Source: Bacillota bacterium (lineage in GTDB: Bacteria > Bacillota > Sulfobacillia > JAJZYS01 > JAJZLH01). From it: a DNA stretch of 52,447 nt. Below the pieces are notes generated by a model, which ran no database searches, was not told the origin of the DNA, and saw only the letters and a list, made by a program, of their open reading frames with translations. Below, in pieces: positions 16,028-23,717 of the stretch (position 1 is the first letter of the stretch; each line of letters begins with the position of its first letter). Location of the stretch: assembly GCA_021827745.1 (NCBI GenBank), contig JAKAUI010000014.1, positions 1 through 52,447 of the forward strand, in the 5' to 3' direction. The position numbers were made by a program, and so were the translations under genes.

Positions 16028-16560
16028 CAGCCGCTCCATGGGCCCATGTCCCCCATTTGGCACTCCGTGATCAGCCGGCTCTCGGTCTGCCTCACCCCGC
16101 GCATGGCGATGCACAGATGCGTCGCCTCAAGGCGCACGGCCACCCCCTTCGCCTTCAGCTCGTCCTTGAGCCGCTGGGCGAGCGTGTCGGTCAAGCGCTC
16201 CTGGATGGCGGGCCGGCGGGCCAGATGATCGACCAGGCGAGCGATGTCCCCGATGCCCGCCACCTGGCCGGCTGGCAGATAGGCGATCCTGGCCACCCCG
16301 AAAAAGGGCAGGAGATGGTGTTCGCACAGTGAGTAGAAGCGAATTCCATCGAGCGCCACCAGACCGTCGGGGCCCGGGATCAGGCCCAGGGTCGGTGGCG
16401 TTGTCTCCAGGCCGGAGCATAGTTCGCCGAGCGCCTCCGCCACCAGGGCCGGTGTCTGGGCCATCGTCGGCTCTGCCTCGAGGCCGCAAGCCGCCAGCAG
16501 TTCGCGCACGGCCCGCTCGGCCCGCCTCCGGTCAATCTGCCTTGCGGCCACGGCGCACAT
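16024..16560 (-). CDS. folE: GTP cyclohydrolase I
   Basis: About 178 residues. FolE opens GTP to 7,8-dihydroneopterin triphosphate, the first step to folate, pterins and queuosine. Signature segments are FYSLCEHHLLPFFGVARIAYLP (zinc Cys and the two His) and the C-terminal ATHLCIAMRGV, which holds the second zinc Cys. The start is uncertain: ATG at 16578, 16572 and 16560 and GTG at 16551 are all in frame; I use 16560, while GTG 16551 has the better-spaced GGAGAGG. It overlaps both the preceding SDR and the following hemL, so the three form a tight operon. Confidence 0.92.
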   Translation of the reverse strand: MCAVAARQIDRRRAERAVRELLAACGLEAEPTMAQTPALVAEALGELCSGLETTPPTLGLIPGPDGLVALDGIRFYSLCEHHLLPFFGVARIAYLPAGQVAGIGDIARLVDHLARRPAIQERLTDTLAQRLKDELKAKGVAVRLEATHLCIAMRGVRQTESRLITECQMGDMGPWSGW

Positions 16561-17305
16561 CCTCTCCGCCATTGACATCGATCACACAGCCGGTCAGGTA
16601 GTCTGAGTCGGCCAAGACCAGAAAAGCCACCAGGCGGGCCACGTCTTCTCCGCACCCCGGGCGGCCGATCGGAGCGCCGACCGAAGCCCTCCCCTGCCTG
16701 GCCTCGGCGATCGATCTCGTCTTCCACGGGTCGTCGATCCGCCCCGGGCAGATGGCGTTCACCGTGATGCCGTGCGCCGCGACCTCCTGGGCGAGGCTCA
16801 GGGTGAGCCCGACCACGGCGGCCTTGGCCGCCGCATAGGCGGTGCGAAGCGGCCACGGCGTGAGACGCCCGGCGCCATCGTACCCGAAGTTGACGATCCG
16901 CCCGAAACCGCCCTTGGCCATCAGCGGAACCGCCAGCCGGCAGTGCTCTGCCACCGCCAGAGCGTTTGCCGAAAAGAGTGCGGCCACCTCATCTCTGCTG
17001 TAGTCCTTGAGCTCTCTGCGCTCGGGCACGTACGGGCCGGCAGCGTTGACCAAGACGTCCAGCCGTCCCTCCTGCCGCTCGATCTCGGACAACAGGCGGG
17101 CGGTCGCCTCTGGATCGCCAGCGTCGGCGACCATAAGCTTCAGCGCAGGCGACCCGGATGGGCCGGTCGGGGTCGACTCCGTGGGGCGCCGACCAGTCAG
17201 GTACACCCGCATCCCGTCCGCGCTCAGGCGCTGGCCGACGGCCAGGCCCAGACCGCGCAACCCGCCCGTCACCAGAGCCACTCGGCTCCCGCTGGTGGCT
17301 GTCAT
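16532..17305 (-). CDS. Short-chain dehydrogenase/reductase beside folE, possible pteridine reductase
   Basis: 257-residue SDR. TGGLRGLGLAVGQRL near 14-28 binds NAD(P), followed by VLVNAAGP and the YAAAKAAVVGL catalytic Tyr-Lys pair. The catalytic serine position reads NFGYDG instead of the usual SS, so Ser is not where expected. The C-terminal YLTGCVIDVNGGED is typical. Overlap with folE suggests a pterin substrate (PTR1 or FolM-like role), which is inference from context. ATG start with GAGGGGG about ten bases upstream. It diverges from galT. Confidence 0.82.
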   Translation of the reverse strand: MTATSGSRVALVTGGLRGLGLAVGQRLSADGMRVYLTGRRPTESTPTGPSGSPALKLMVADAGDPEATARLLSEIERQEGRLDVLVNAAGPYVPERRELKDYSRDEVAALFSANALAVAEHCRLAVPLMAKGGFGRIVNFGYDGAGRLTPWPLRTAYAAAKAAVVGLTLSLAQEVAAHGITVNAICPGRIDDPWKTRSIAEARQGRASVGAPIGRPGCGEDVARLVAFLVLADSDYLTGCVIDVNGGEDVRRGRKAD

Positions 17306-17372
17306 CGCTGCGCTCGCCCCCTCGCCACAGTCGTCGTCTCAGGCGCCTACTGAGGGTGGAGTCGGGTCGGCC

Positions 17373-17417
17373 AGATGGCTCCATCTACCCGAGGGACTTG
17401 CCAGATGTGCCTTCTGG
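17373..17417. promoter_or_regulatory. Two dyads in the SDR/galT divergent gap
   Basis: AGATGG (17373-17378) and CCATCT (17381-17386) form a perfect dyad with a 2-base centre. CCAGA (17401-17405) and TCTGG (17413-17417) form a second. Both contain the CCAGATG word (17371-17377 and 17401-17407). They could be operators for a regulator of galT or the SDR-folE-hemL operon. No regulator can be named. Confidence 0.3.
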
Positions 17418-17427
17418 CCTGGACAAT
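17398..17427 (+). promoter_or_regulatory. Candidate galT promoter
   Basis: TTGCCA (17398-17403) and GACAAT (17422-17427) are separated by 18 bases, each four of six to the vegetative consensus, about 60 bases before the galT ATG. The second dyad of the previous entry overlaps the -35, which would suit repression. Moderate match only. Confidence 0.3.
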
Positions 17428-17486
17428 AGCAGACAGCACCGGCTCGCTCAATGTGCCCGACGTTCCCGAGGGGAGGCCTTGCCACG

Positions 17487-18626
17487 ATGCCCACCGCCCT
17501 GCACCGCCTGCCGGTCGAGCACATGACCCGCCAGGCGACCCAACGCTCAGACGGCAGGCACTTCGACTACTACTCATTCGCCACCGCCCGGCCGCGTCCC
17601 GCTACAGCTGCCATCGAGCCAGAACCGATCCAGACTGCGCCGGACAGAGTGCGCGAGTTGCGCTGGCACCCACTGCTCGAAACCTGGAACCTGGTCGCAG
17701 GCGACCGCCACCTGCGTCCGACCATGCCAGAGGGCTGCCCGTTCTGCCCCGGCGGGGCCGAGGAGTTGGAAAGCTTTGCGGTCGCCGCCTTCGACAACCG
17801 CTTTCCGGCGCTGGTCGCCGACCCTGGCCCGCAGCAGAGTGCGGCCTTCCCGGCCGCTCGTCGGCCGGCCCGCGGTGCAGCTGAGGTCATCGTGTACAGT
17901 CCCGTGCACGAGGGGCGCTTTGCCACCCTAAGCCCAGACGCCGTCCTGCGCCTGGTCCAGGTCTGGGCCGACCGGGAGCGCCTCGCCTTTGGCGATCCTG
18001 AGGTCGAGTTCGTCTTTCCGTTTGAGAACCGGGGCGAAGACGCCGGCAACACGCTCAGCCACCCGCACGGCCAGCTGTTCGCCTTTCCCTTCTTGCCGCC
18101 TCGGGTCCAGGACAAGCTCGATGCCGCCAGATCGTTCCGCGAGCGGCACCACGACTGTCTGATGTGCGCCGTGCAGCGGATGGAGGCAACAGGGGCCCGC
18201 ATGCTCTATGCCGGTCAGCAGGTCAACGTCTATGTGCCGGACTTTGCCCGCTTCCCCTTCGAGACCCACGTCACCCTGATCGCCCACGGCCAGCGGTCCC
18301 TCACCCTTTCCGACGCCGCCGCCCGCGAGTTTGCCGCCTGCCTGCTGGCCGTCAGCCAGGCCCTGGACAACCTCTTCTCGCAGCCGATGCCGGGGATGAT
18401 GTGCCTCTTTCCAGCGCCCCGTCAGGCCGGCGACGACTGGCACCTGCACGCCGAGTTCCTGCCGCTGATGCGGACCGCCGGTCGTCTCAAGCGCCTGGCT
18501 GCGGTCGAGAGCGGCACCGGGGCGATGGTCGTCGACGAATCTCCCGAGGTGATGGCGGGCACGCTCGCCGCTGTCTTTCCGGATCTTCCCTGGCCAGAGA
18601 TCACGGTGCAACGAGCGGACGACTGA
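17487..18626 (+). CDS. galT: Galactose-1-phosphate uridylyltransferase
   Basis: 379 residues, HIT superfamily. GalT swaps UMP between UDP-glucose and galactose-1-phosphate in the Leloir pathway. The N-terminal zinc site appears as CPFCPGG, followed by VAAFDNRFPAL; the active-site HPHGQ is in NTLSHPHGQLFAFPF with the nucleophilic second histidine; a second CLMC pair and the C-terminal HLHAEFLPLMR also match. ATG at 17487 is used; the ribosome site GGGAGG lies about ten bases upstream, and an internal ATG 12 codons later is possible. No galK or galE lies nearby. Confidence 0.88.
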   Translation: MPTALHRLPVEHMTRQATQRSDGRHFDYYSFATARPRPATAAIEPEPIQTAPDRVRELRWHPLLETWNLVAGDRHLRPTMPEGCPFCPGGAEELESFAVAAFDNRFPALVADPGPQQSAAFPAARRPARGAAEVIVYSPVHEGRFATLSPDAVLRLVQVWADRERLAFGDPEVEFVFPFENRGEDAGNTLSHPHGQLFAFPFLPPRVQDKLDAARSFRERHHDCLMCAVQRMEATGARMLYAGQQVNVYVPDFARFPFETHVTLIAHGQRSLTLSDAAAREFAACLLAVSQALDNLFSQPMPGMMCLFPAPRQAGDDWHLHAEFLPLMRTAGRLKRLAAVESGTGAMVVDESPEVMAGTLAAVFPDLPWPEITVQRADD

Positions 18627-18733
18627 TCCGGTCGTCGGCAGCAGGGCGACCCCGAGTGCGCGGCGAAGCGCCCTTTCGGGAGTAGGCGGCGCCCAGCGCC
18701 TAGTCAATCATCAGGGCCCTGTGGAGGCGTGGC

Positions 18734-19678
18734 ATGTTTCGACTGTTCCCTGACCTGAGCGAGGACCTCTTGCTCAACCTCTTTCACAAGGGCATCCATG
18801 CCCAGTGGTCGTCGCGCGACCTGGACTGGGAGTCGCCCTTGGTCTTCACCGAGGCGCAGTGTCGGTCGCTCGGCCGCATCCTGACGCCTGTGTACCTCGG
18901 CGAGCAGTCGGCGATGCTCGGTGCCGCCGCCATCTTGCCGCAGATGGCCGAGGCCGGCGAGAGCACGGCCCAGGTCTACCTCTGCAGCTTCATGATGGAC
19001 GAGGGGCGCCACTTCGAGGCCCTGACCCGGCTCTATCACCACATGAAGCAGGAGCCGATCCCGATCCGCCAGATGCCGTCGATGCTCAGATACCACCACC
19101 GGCTGCGTCAGGGCGACCGGGTGGACTGGGTCTGGGGCATCCTGATCTCCGACCTGTTCGCCAAGAACTTCTACCAGATGTTCGCCAAGAGCCAGCCCCA
19201 GGCCCTGTTCGGGGACATGTCCCGGCGGGTGCTGCAAGACGAGTCCCGCCACCAAGCCTTCGCCGACCACTACCTGAAGGCGGCGATCAGGCAGTTGCCT
19301 GAAGAGCGGCTGATCGCGCTGCGCATCATGCGCGACGACCTCTTGCGAATCATGGAGACCATGCACGTCCAGCTGCGTGAAGACGCCGACTGCATCGATC
19401 TCGACGGCGCCAGCTTCCTGGAGCACCTAGTGACCGACATCAGCCAGCACGCCGTCAGGATCGGCCTCGATCAGCCGCCGGACGGTCCCGGCCGCAGGCC
19501 GCGGCCAGCGCCGCTGGCCAAGACGGTCGATCTCTCCTCTGCCCGTCCCCACCACCGCCCCAAGTCGAGCGGCCGCCGGCCCCAGATGGCCGCTCCAACC
19601 GAGCCTGCCGAGGACTGCGACACCTGCTATCTGGCTGCGATCTGTCATTCCCGGCTGGCCCGGGCGGTGGCCCGCTAG
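18734..19678 (+). CDS. Ferritin-like (ribonucleotide reductase R2-like) diiron protein
   Basis: 314 residues. The helical part shows a two-fold ligand pattern of R2-like diiron carboxylate proteins: E57 in YLGEQSA, E90-x-x-H93 in MMDEGRHFE, an acidic residue D140 in LISDLF, and E170-x-x-H173 in LQDESRHQAF. Known relatives oxidise organic substrates or radicals, but this one cannot be assigned a reaction. After residue 245 the chain is basic and Pro-rich, then ends in a Cys motif (C295, C298, C304: CDTCYLAAIC) of unknown role. ATG with GGAGG six bases before it. It is convergent with the HMG-CoA reductase gene and shares its stop site. Confidence 0.62.
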   Translation: MFRLFPDLSEDLLLNLFHKGIHAQWSSRDLDWESPLVFTEAQCRSLGRILTPVYLGEQSAMLGAAAILPQMAEAGESTAQVYLCSFMMDEGRHFEALTRLYHHMKQEPIPIRQMPSMLRYHHRLRQGDRVDWVWGILISDLFAKNFYQMFAKSQPQALFGDMSRRVLQDESRHQAFADHYLKAAIRQLPEERLIALRIMRDDLLRIMETMHVQLREDADCIDLDGASFLEHLVTDISQHAVRIGLDQPPDGPGRRPRPAPLAKTVDLSSARPHHRPKSSGRRPQMAAPTEPAEDCDTCYLAAICHSRLARAVAR

Positions 19679-20982
19679 CCGTTCTCGGAAGGCGGAGGGT
19701 CGGATCCGTTTTGCCTGGCGCCGCCGTAGACGGCGTGGGCCTGGGCGAAGTTTTTGCTGCCGTCTGAGGCCATCGATGCCGCCGCCGAGACTTCAAGCGC
19801 CAGCACCGCTGCCGCCACGATCTGGGCGAAGCGGTACACCGAGCCGTCGCCAAGACAGCCCATCATCCGAAGGTGCGCCTGGGCGTGGGGTAGCCCCGTT
19901 CCCCCGCCGACCGTGCCAACCTCGAGCCCCGGCAGGCGGATGGAGACGACGACGCCGTCAGCCACGGCCCGAATCGCCCCATGGGCCATGGAGCTGGTGC
20001 CCACCATGCCCAGGTCCTGACCGGTGGCGGCGAAGATGGCGGCGATCGCCGAGCTGGGCGTAAAGCCGAAGGACTGCATGCCGCTGGCGTGGGCGCCGTG
20101 CAGGCCGACGTGCTCCAGTTGCACCAGGTCCTGGCTCGTCGTCTGCAGATGGCGGCGCAGCGTGCGCTCGCTGAGATGGGCCTCTGCCAGCACCGTCTTG
20201 CCGTGACCCTGCTCGAAGAATGCGGCGGACGGCTTCTTGTCGCCGCCCATGTTCGCCTCGAGCAGCACCTGGCGTGGCTGTTCGCCTCCGGCCTTCAGCC
20301 ACAGCGGCAGGAAGAAGTGCTGGTTGAGGGCGTAGGCGTTCTTGGTCATCATGTTCGGCCCGCAGGCGTCTCCCGTCGTGAAGCCATAGCGCAGGTGGCA
20401 GTCGCCGCCCAGCACATGGGGGGTGATCTCCCACAGCCGTGCCCGCATGGCCACCGGCGCCGCCTGGGCTGGCAGCGCCACACCGCTCCAGTCGCTGGCG
20501 CCGTGCAGCCAGGCTCTGGCCGCCTCGATCTGACCCTGGGCGAACCTGGCGAAGGCCAGGGCATGGACGGCATCGTCGAAGACAAAGCAGGAGTCGCGGG
20601 TGATGCGGTCTGCCAGCAAAAACGTCCGGATCGCACCGTCTCGGGCACAGGCCCGTACCCCGCGCAGCATCGAGGCCGAGAGTCCGCCCTCGCTGTGCGC
20701 CAAGGGTACGTACACCTCGTCCGGCCCTCGTCTCCCCTCTACGACCGCGCCATCCGGGCCGATCGCATAGTCGCCGAGTTCCACGCTGAGCGGCCCGACC
20801 ACCCCGACCGGAAGCAGCACATGCGAGGTCAGGCACTCCTGAAAGTTGGCCAGCACCGCCATCGGCACCGGAGGCGAAAAGAGCAGCGCCTCTTGGGCGC
20901 CGACCAGCGGCCGGATCCGGTCTTGGCGTTCGCTGATGTCGTCGGGTGCGTTCTTGTGCGGCCACACCCGCTGCCTGGACAA
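19675..20982 (-). CDS. Hydroxymethylglutaryl-CoA reductase, class I-like
   Basis: 435 residues. HMG-CoA reductase makes mevalonate from HMG-CoA with NADPH. All four catalytic residues of the class I enzyme can be placed: E98 in HSEGGLSAS, K249 in GGDKKPS, D323 in AATGQDLG and H416 in AQAHAVYG. TTGDACGPNMMTKN replaces the usual TGDAMGMNM, and GTVGGGTGLP is intact. TTG at 20982 is chosen because GGGAG lies eight bases upstream; a GTG and TTG slightly further up lack well-placed sites. It follows ybaK by 74 bases and probably closes the mtnA operon. No other mevalonate gene is in the window. Confidence 0.9.
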   Translation of the reverse strand: MSRQRVWPHKNAPDDISERQDRIRPLVGAQEALLFSPPVPMAVLANFQECLTSHVLLPVGVVGPLSVELGDYAIGPDGAVVEGRRGPDEVYVPLAHSEGGLSASMLRGVRACARDGAIRTFLLADRITRDSCFVFDDAVHALAFARFAQGQIEAARAWLHGASDWSGVALPAQAAPVAMRARLWEITPHVLGGDCHLRYGFTTGDACGPNMMTKNAYALNQHFFLPLWLKAGGEQPRQVLLEANMGGDKKPSAAFFEQGHGKTVLAEAHLSERTLRRHLQTTSQDLVQLEHVGLHGAHASGMQSFGFTPSSAIAAIFAATGQDLGMVGTSSMAHGAIRAVADGVVVSIRLPGLEVGTVGGGTGLPHAQAHLRMMGCLGDGSVYRFAQIVAAAVLALEVSAAASMASDGSKNFAQAHAVYGGARQNGSDPPPSENG

Positions 20983-21056
20983 TCTGATCACTCCCTGCAA
21001 GCGGTCGCGACGGAACTGGCAGGCACACTTTGAGGCCGTCCGCCTGATTCCTGCAC

Positions 21057-21542
21057 TCAGCCTTCGGTGGCCCAGTCCTGTCCGTGGCACAGCTCTTTGA
21101 GTTGATCTGGCGTCAGAGCGAACACGCTGTCCGGCGTGCCGGCGGCTGCCCAGACGACGGGAAACCGGCGCAGGGACGTGTCGACCAAGGTCGGCAGCTG
21201 CATGGCATGACCGAACGGCGCGACGCCGCCGATGGCGGCGCCCGTGGCCCGCCGCACCTCGTCGGCGGAGGCCCGGCGCACCGGCTCCTGCATCTGCTCC
21301 TGGAGCTTGGCCTCATCGACCCGGCGGTCGCCGGCGACCAGGACCATCCACGGCGCGTCAGCGACCATAAAAACCAACGACTTGACGATCGCCCCCAGCT
21401 CGACGCCGATCGCATCGGCCGCCTGCTGGGCAGTGCGAGTTCCGGCCGGGAAGCGGACAACCGTGAGGCTGACGCCGTGCTGGGCCGCGTGGTTTAAGAC
21501 CGCCTGCGACAGGTGGTGCAGGTCCGTTGGCCCAGGGCTCAC
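21057..21542 (-). CDS. YbaK/ProX-type aminoacyl-tRNA deacylase
   Basis: 161 residues of the YbaK/EbsC fold. These proteins hydrolyse mischarged tRNA (for example Cys- or Ala-tRNA-Pro) in trans. Typical segments are VVRFPAGTRTAQQAADAIGVELGAIVKSLVF near 28-58, with the Lys of IVKSLVF that is catalytic in YbaK, MVLVAGDRRVD, and GAAIGGVAPFGH. The GTG start overlaps the aldolase stop (GTGA). The exact tRNA specificity cannot be read from the sequence. Confidence 0.87.
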   Translation of the reverse strand: MSPGPTDLHHLSQAVLNHAAQHGVSLTVVRFPAGTRTAQQAADAIGVELGAIVKSLVFMVADAPWMVLVAGDRRVDEAKLQEQMQEPVRRASADEVRRATGAAIGGVAPFGHAMQLPTLVDTSLRRFPVVWAAAGTPDSVFALTPDQLKELCHGQDWATEG

Positions 21543-22192
21543 TTCGGTGTTGACCCGCCCTGCCCGTATCGCTCTTGGACAAAGCGGCGGCGGGCCAGCG
21601 CCACCTCGTTCGGCAGTTCGTGCACCGTTCCGCAGGCTCTGGCCAAGAGATAGGAGGTGGCTGTGCGCTCCACCAGAAGCGCCAGGTCGATGGCGGCGTC
21701 GAGCGTTCGGCCGGCGGTAACCAGGCCATGGGAGGCCAGGATGACGGCCGGGTGCGCACCGATGGCGGAGGCGACCTGATCGGCCAGCGCAGTGCTGCCG
21801 GAAGGCTCATAGGGCAGACAGGGCACAGCGCCGCCCAGCGTCCCGGCCAGAGAGTCTGTGACGCAGGGCAGGCCCTCGCCGAGCATGGCGAGGGCGATGA
21901 CAGACGTCGGGTGGGCGTGGACGACCGCCAAGACGGTGTGGTCCGCCCGATAGCACCCGAGGTGCATGCTGAGCTCCACAGACGGCCGCCGCTGGCCGGG
22001 CGCCACCGTCCCCTCCCGGCTGACGGCCACGATGTCCTCGACGCTGAGCGTGTCGTAGGCGAGGCCGGAGGGCGTGATCCAAATGCCCTCGGCCGTAGCC
22101 ACGGACAGGTTGCCGGAGAGGCCAGCGGTCAGGCCTTGGGCAACGAGTCGAAGGGCGCCGTCGATCAGAGCCTGGCGCGGATCTTGGCTCAC
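21539..22192 (-). CDS. Class II aldolase, candidate methylthioribulose-1-phosphate aldolase or dehydratase
   Basis: 217 residues of the FucA/AraD/MtnB superfamily. GLSGNLSVA near 25-33 and TPSG form the phosphate site, VELSMH gives the acidic residue, and HAHPTS plus ASHGLVTAG provide the three zinc histidines. The gene overlaps mtnA by four bases (GTGA), so its substrate is probably 5-methylthioribulose-1-phosphate. It would then act either as MtnB dehydratase or as the aldolase of the DHAP shunt, which releases dihydroxyacetone phosphate and methylthioacetaldehyde. No mtnC, mtnD, mtnW or mtnX is present here, which leans to the shunt. GTG start fixed by the overlap. Confidence 0.83.
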   Translation of the reverse strand: MSQDPRQALIDGALRLVAQGLTAGLSGNLSVATAEGIWITPSGLAYDTLSVEDIVAVSREGTVAPGQRRPSVELSMHLGCYRADHTVLAVVHAHPTSVIALAMLGEGLPCVTDSLAGTLGGAVPCLPYEPSGSTALADQVASAIGAHPAVILASHGLVTAGRTLDAAIDLALLVERTATSYLLARACGTVHELPNEVALARRRFVQERYGQGGSTPK

Positions 22193-23244
22193 AGCGACAC
22201 GCCCTCCCGGGCCCCAGAGCCGACCAACGGCCATGGCAGGCTCCCGTCTTCCACGCGCACCACGCCGACCTCCGTGACAAAGGCTGTCACCAAACTGGCC
22301 GGTGTCACGTCGAAGGCCGGATTCCAGGCCTTGGCCTCTGCGGGGGCGACCCGCCTGCCGGCCAAGGAGAGCACCTCGTCCGGGTGGCGCTGTTCGATCG
22401 GGATCAGCTGACCGTGGGCGAGATTCGGGTCGAAGGTCGACGATGGCGCCGCCACATAGAAGGGCACCTGATGGGCCCGTGCGCTCAGCGCCAGGCCATA
22501 GGTCCCGATCTTGTTCGCCACGTCCCCGTTCCGGCAGATGCGGTCGGCGCCGACGATCACGGCCTCGACCGTGCCCTGGGCGAGCAGCCAGGCTGCGGCC
22601 CCGTCGACCAGCACCTGGTGGGGGATCCCCGCCTGAGTCAGCTCATAGGAGGTGAGCCGGGCGCCCTGCAAGAGCGGCCTCGTCTCATCCGCGAAGACGG
22701 CCGGGCGCTCACCGCGCCGCCACAGCTCCATGATCACGGCCAGGGCCGTCCCCGGCCCGGCCGTGGCCAGCGCTCCCGTGTTGCAGTGGGTCAGGATGCC
22801 AGACACGCCGCCAAGCAGGTCGGCACCATGAGCCGCCATCGCCTCGCCAAAGCGGCGGTCTTCTGCCTCCATGGCCGAAGCGGCCCGCTCCACGGCTTCT
22901 CTCAGGGCACGAGCATCCAGAGCGGCCTTCACCGCCGAATCGGCCAGCAGGCTGTCCACCGCCCAAGCCAGGTTGACGGCCGTCGGCCGGGCCGCCTTCA
23001 GCAGGTCGGCCGCCGCCAGAAGGCGCCGGCGGCCGACGGCCAAGGAACTCGTGGGGTCGACTGCCAGGGCGAGGCCATAGGCTGCCGCCACGCCGATCGC
23101 CGGAGCGCCGCGCACGGACAGCCGGCGGATGGCCCGGGCCACATCGGCTGGCCGCCGCAGGAGAAGTGTCTCGCTCCGCTGCGGCAGGACCGTCTGGTCC
23201 AGAATCCGAAGCCCTTCAGGCCCGTACTCCATGACCTTTTGCAT
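22189..23244 (-). CDS. mtnA: Methylthioribose-1-phosphate isomerase
   Basis: 351 residues of the eIF2B-like aldose-ketose isomerase family. MtnA isomerises 5-methylthioribose-1-phosphate to the ribulose form in methylthioadenosine salvage. RGAPAIGVAAAYG is at 45-57, catalytic C154 lies in LTHCNTGALAT, ADETRPLLQGARLT follows, and the catalytic aspartate D234 is in VGADRICRNGDVANKIGTY. The ATG at 23244 follows AAGGAGG by nine bases. First gene of the mtnA-aldolase-ybaK-HMGR run and divergent from the hemerythrin gene. Confidence 0.94.
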   Translation of the reverse strand: MQKVMEYGPEGLRILDQTVLPQRSETLLLRRPADVARAIRRLSVRGAPAIGVAAAYGLALAVDPTSSLAVGRRRLLAAADLLKAARPTAVNLAWAVDSLLADSAVKAALDARALREAVERAASAMEAEDRRFGEAMAAHGADLLGGVSGILTHCNTGALATAGPGTALAVIMELWRRGERPAVFADETRPLLQGARLTSYELTQAGIPHQVLVDGAAAWLLAQGTVEAVIVGADRICRNGDVANKIGTYGLALSARAHQVPFYVAAPSSTFDPNLAHGQLIPIEQRHPDEVLSLAGRRVAPAEAKAWNPAFDVTPASLVTAFVTEVGVVRVEDGSLPWPLVGSGAREGVSL

Positions 23245-23303
23245 CTTCAGATGCCTCCTTGGGAGACCGTCTCGCCGACCCAACTTCCAGAGGGGGTCCG
23301 TCG

Positions 23304-23717
23304 ATGCCTCCTTGGTTCGAGCGACTGGTGTCCGACCATGCCAAGCTGCGCTCGCTGGCTGCCGGCCTGGCCAAGGCGCAGCCCACCGCCGCCCGCCCCG
23401 GTCACGAGCAGCTGCAAGACCTCCTGCTCTTCCTTGATCAACATAGCAAGCGGGAGGAGGACACTCTGTTTCGGGCGCTGGCCCCCACCCTGCCGACTGG
23501 TCGGGGTCCACTGGCCGTGGCCAGGGCCGAGCATGTCGCCCTAGACGCCGTTTGTGACCGCCTGCGTCTAGCCATGGCAGTGCCCGCCGACCATAGCGAC
23601 CACGCACTGGCCGCCCAGACCGTCCGCCACGACCTGCCGCTTCTGCTCAATCTGCTGGAGCGGCACCTGGCGGCCGAAGAGAAGGGGCTCTTCCCGCTCG
23701 CCGCCCATCTGCCTTAG
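23304..23717 (+). CDS. Hemerythrin-like HHE cation-binding protein
   Basis: 137 residues forming the four-helix HHE fold. Likely iron ligands are the His of SDHAKLRSL, HSKREED (H-x3-E), AEHVALDAVC and ERHLAAEEKGLFPL. Such proteins bind diiron and sense or carry O2, NO or iron, and are often tied to redox stress. The ATG at 23304 follows GAGGGGG by seven bases. It diverges from mtnA and converges on the carboxypeptidase gene, sharing the stop site TTAG. A role in iron or oxygen handling is inferred; superoxide dismutase lies 1.6 kb away. Confidence 0.85.
   Translation: MPPWFERLVSDHAKLRSLAAGLAKAQPTAARPGHEQLQDLLLFLDQHSKREEDTLFRALAPTLPTGRGPLAVARAEHVALDAVCDRLRLAMAVPADHSDHALAAQTVRHDLPLLLNLLERHLAAEEKGLFPLAAHLP

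Noticed and set aside
18627-18733. Terminator after galT
   Set aside because: Several overlapping GC repeats are possible but none is followed by T residues and no single stem stands out.
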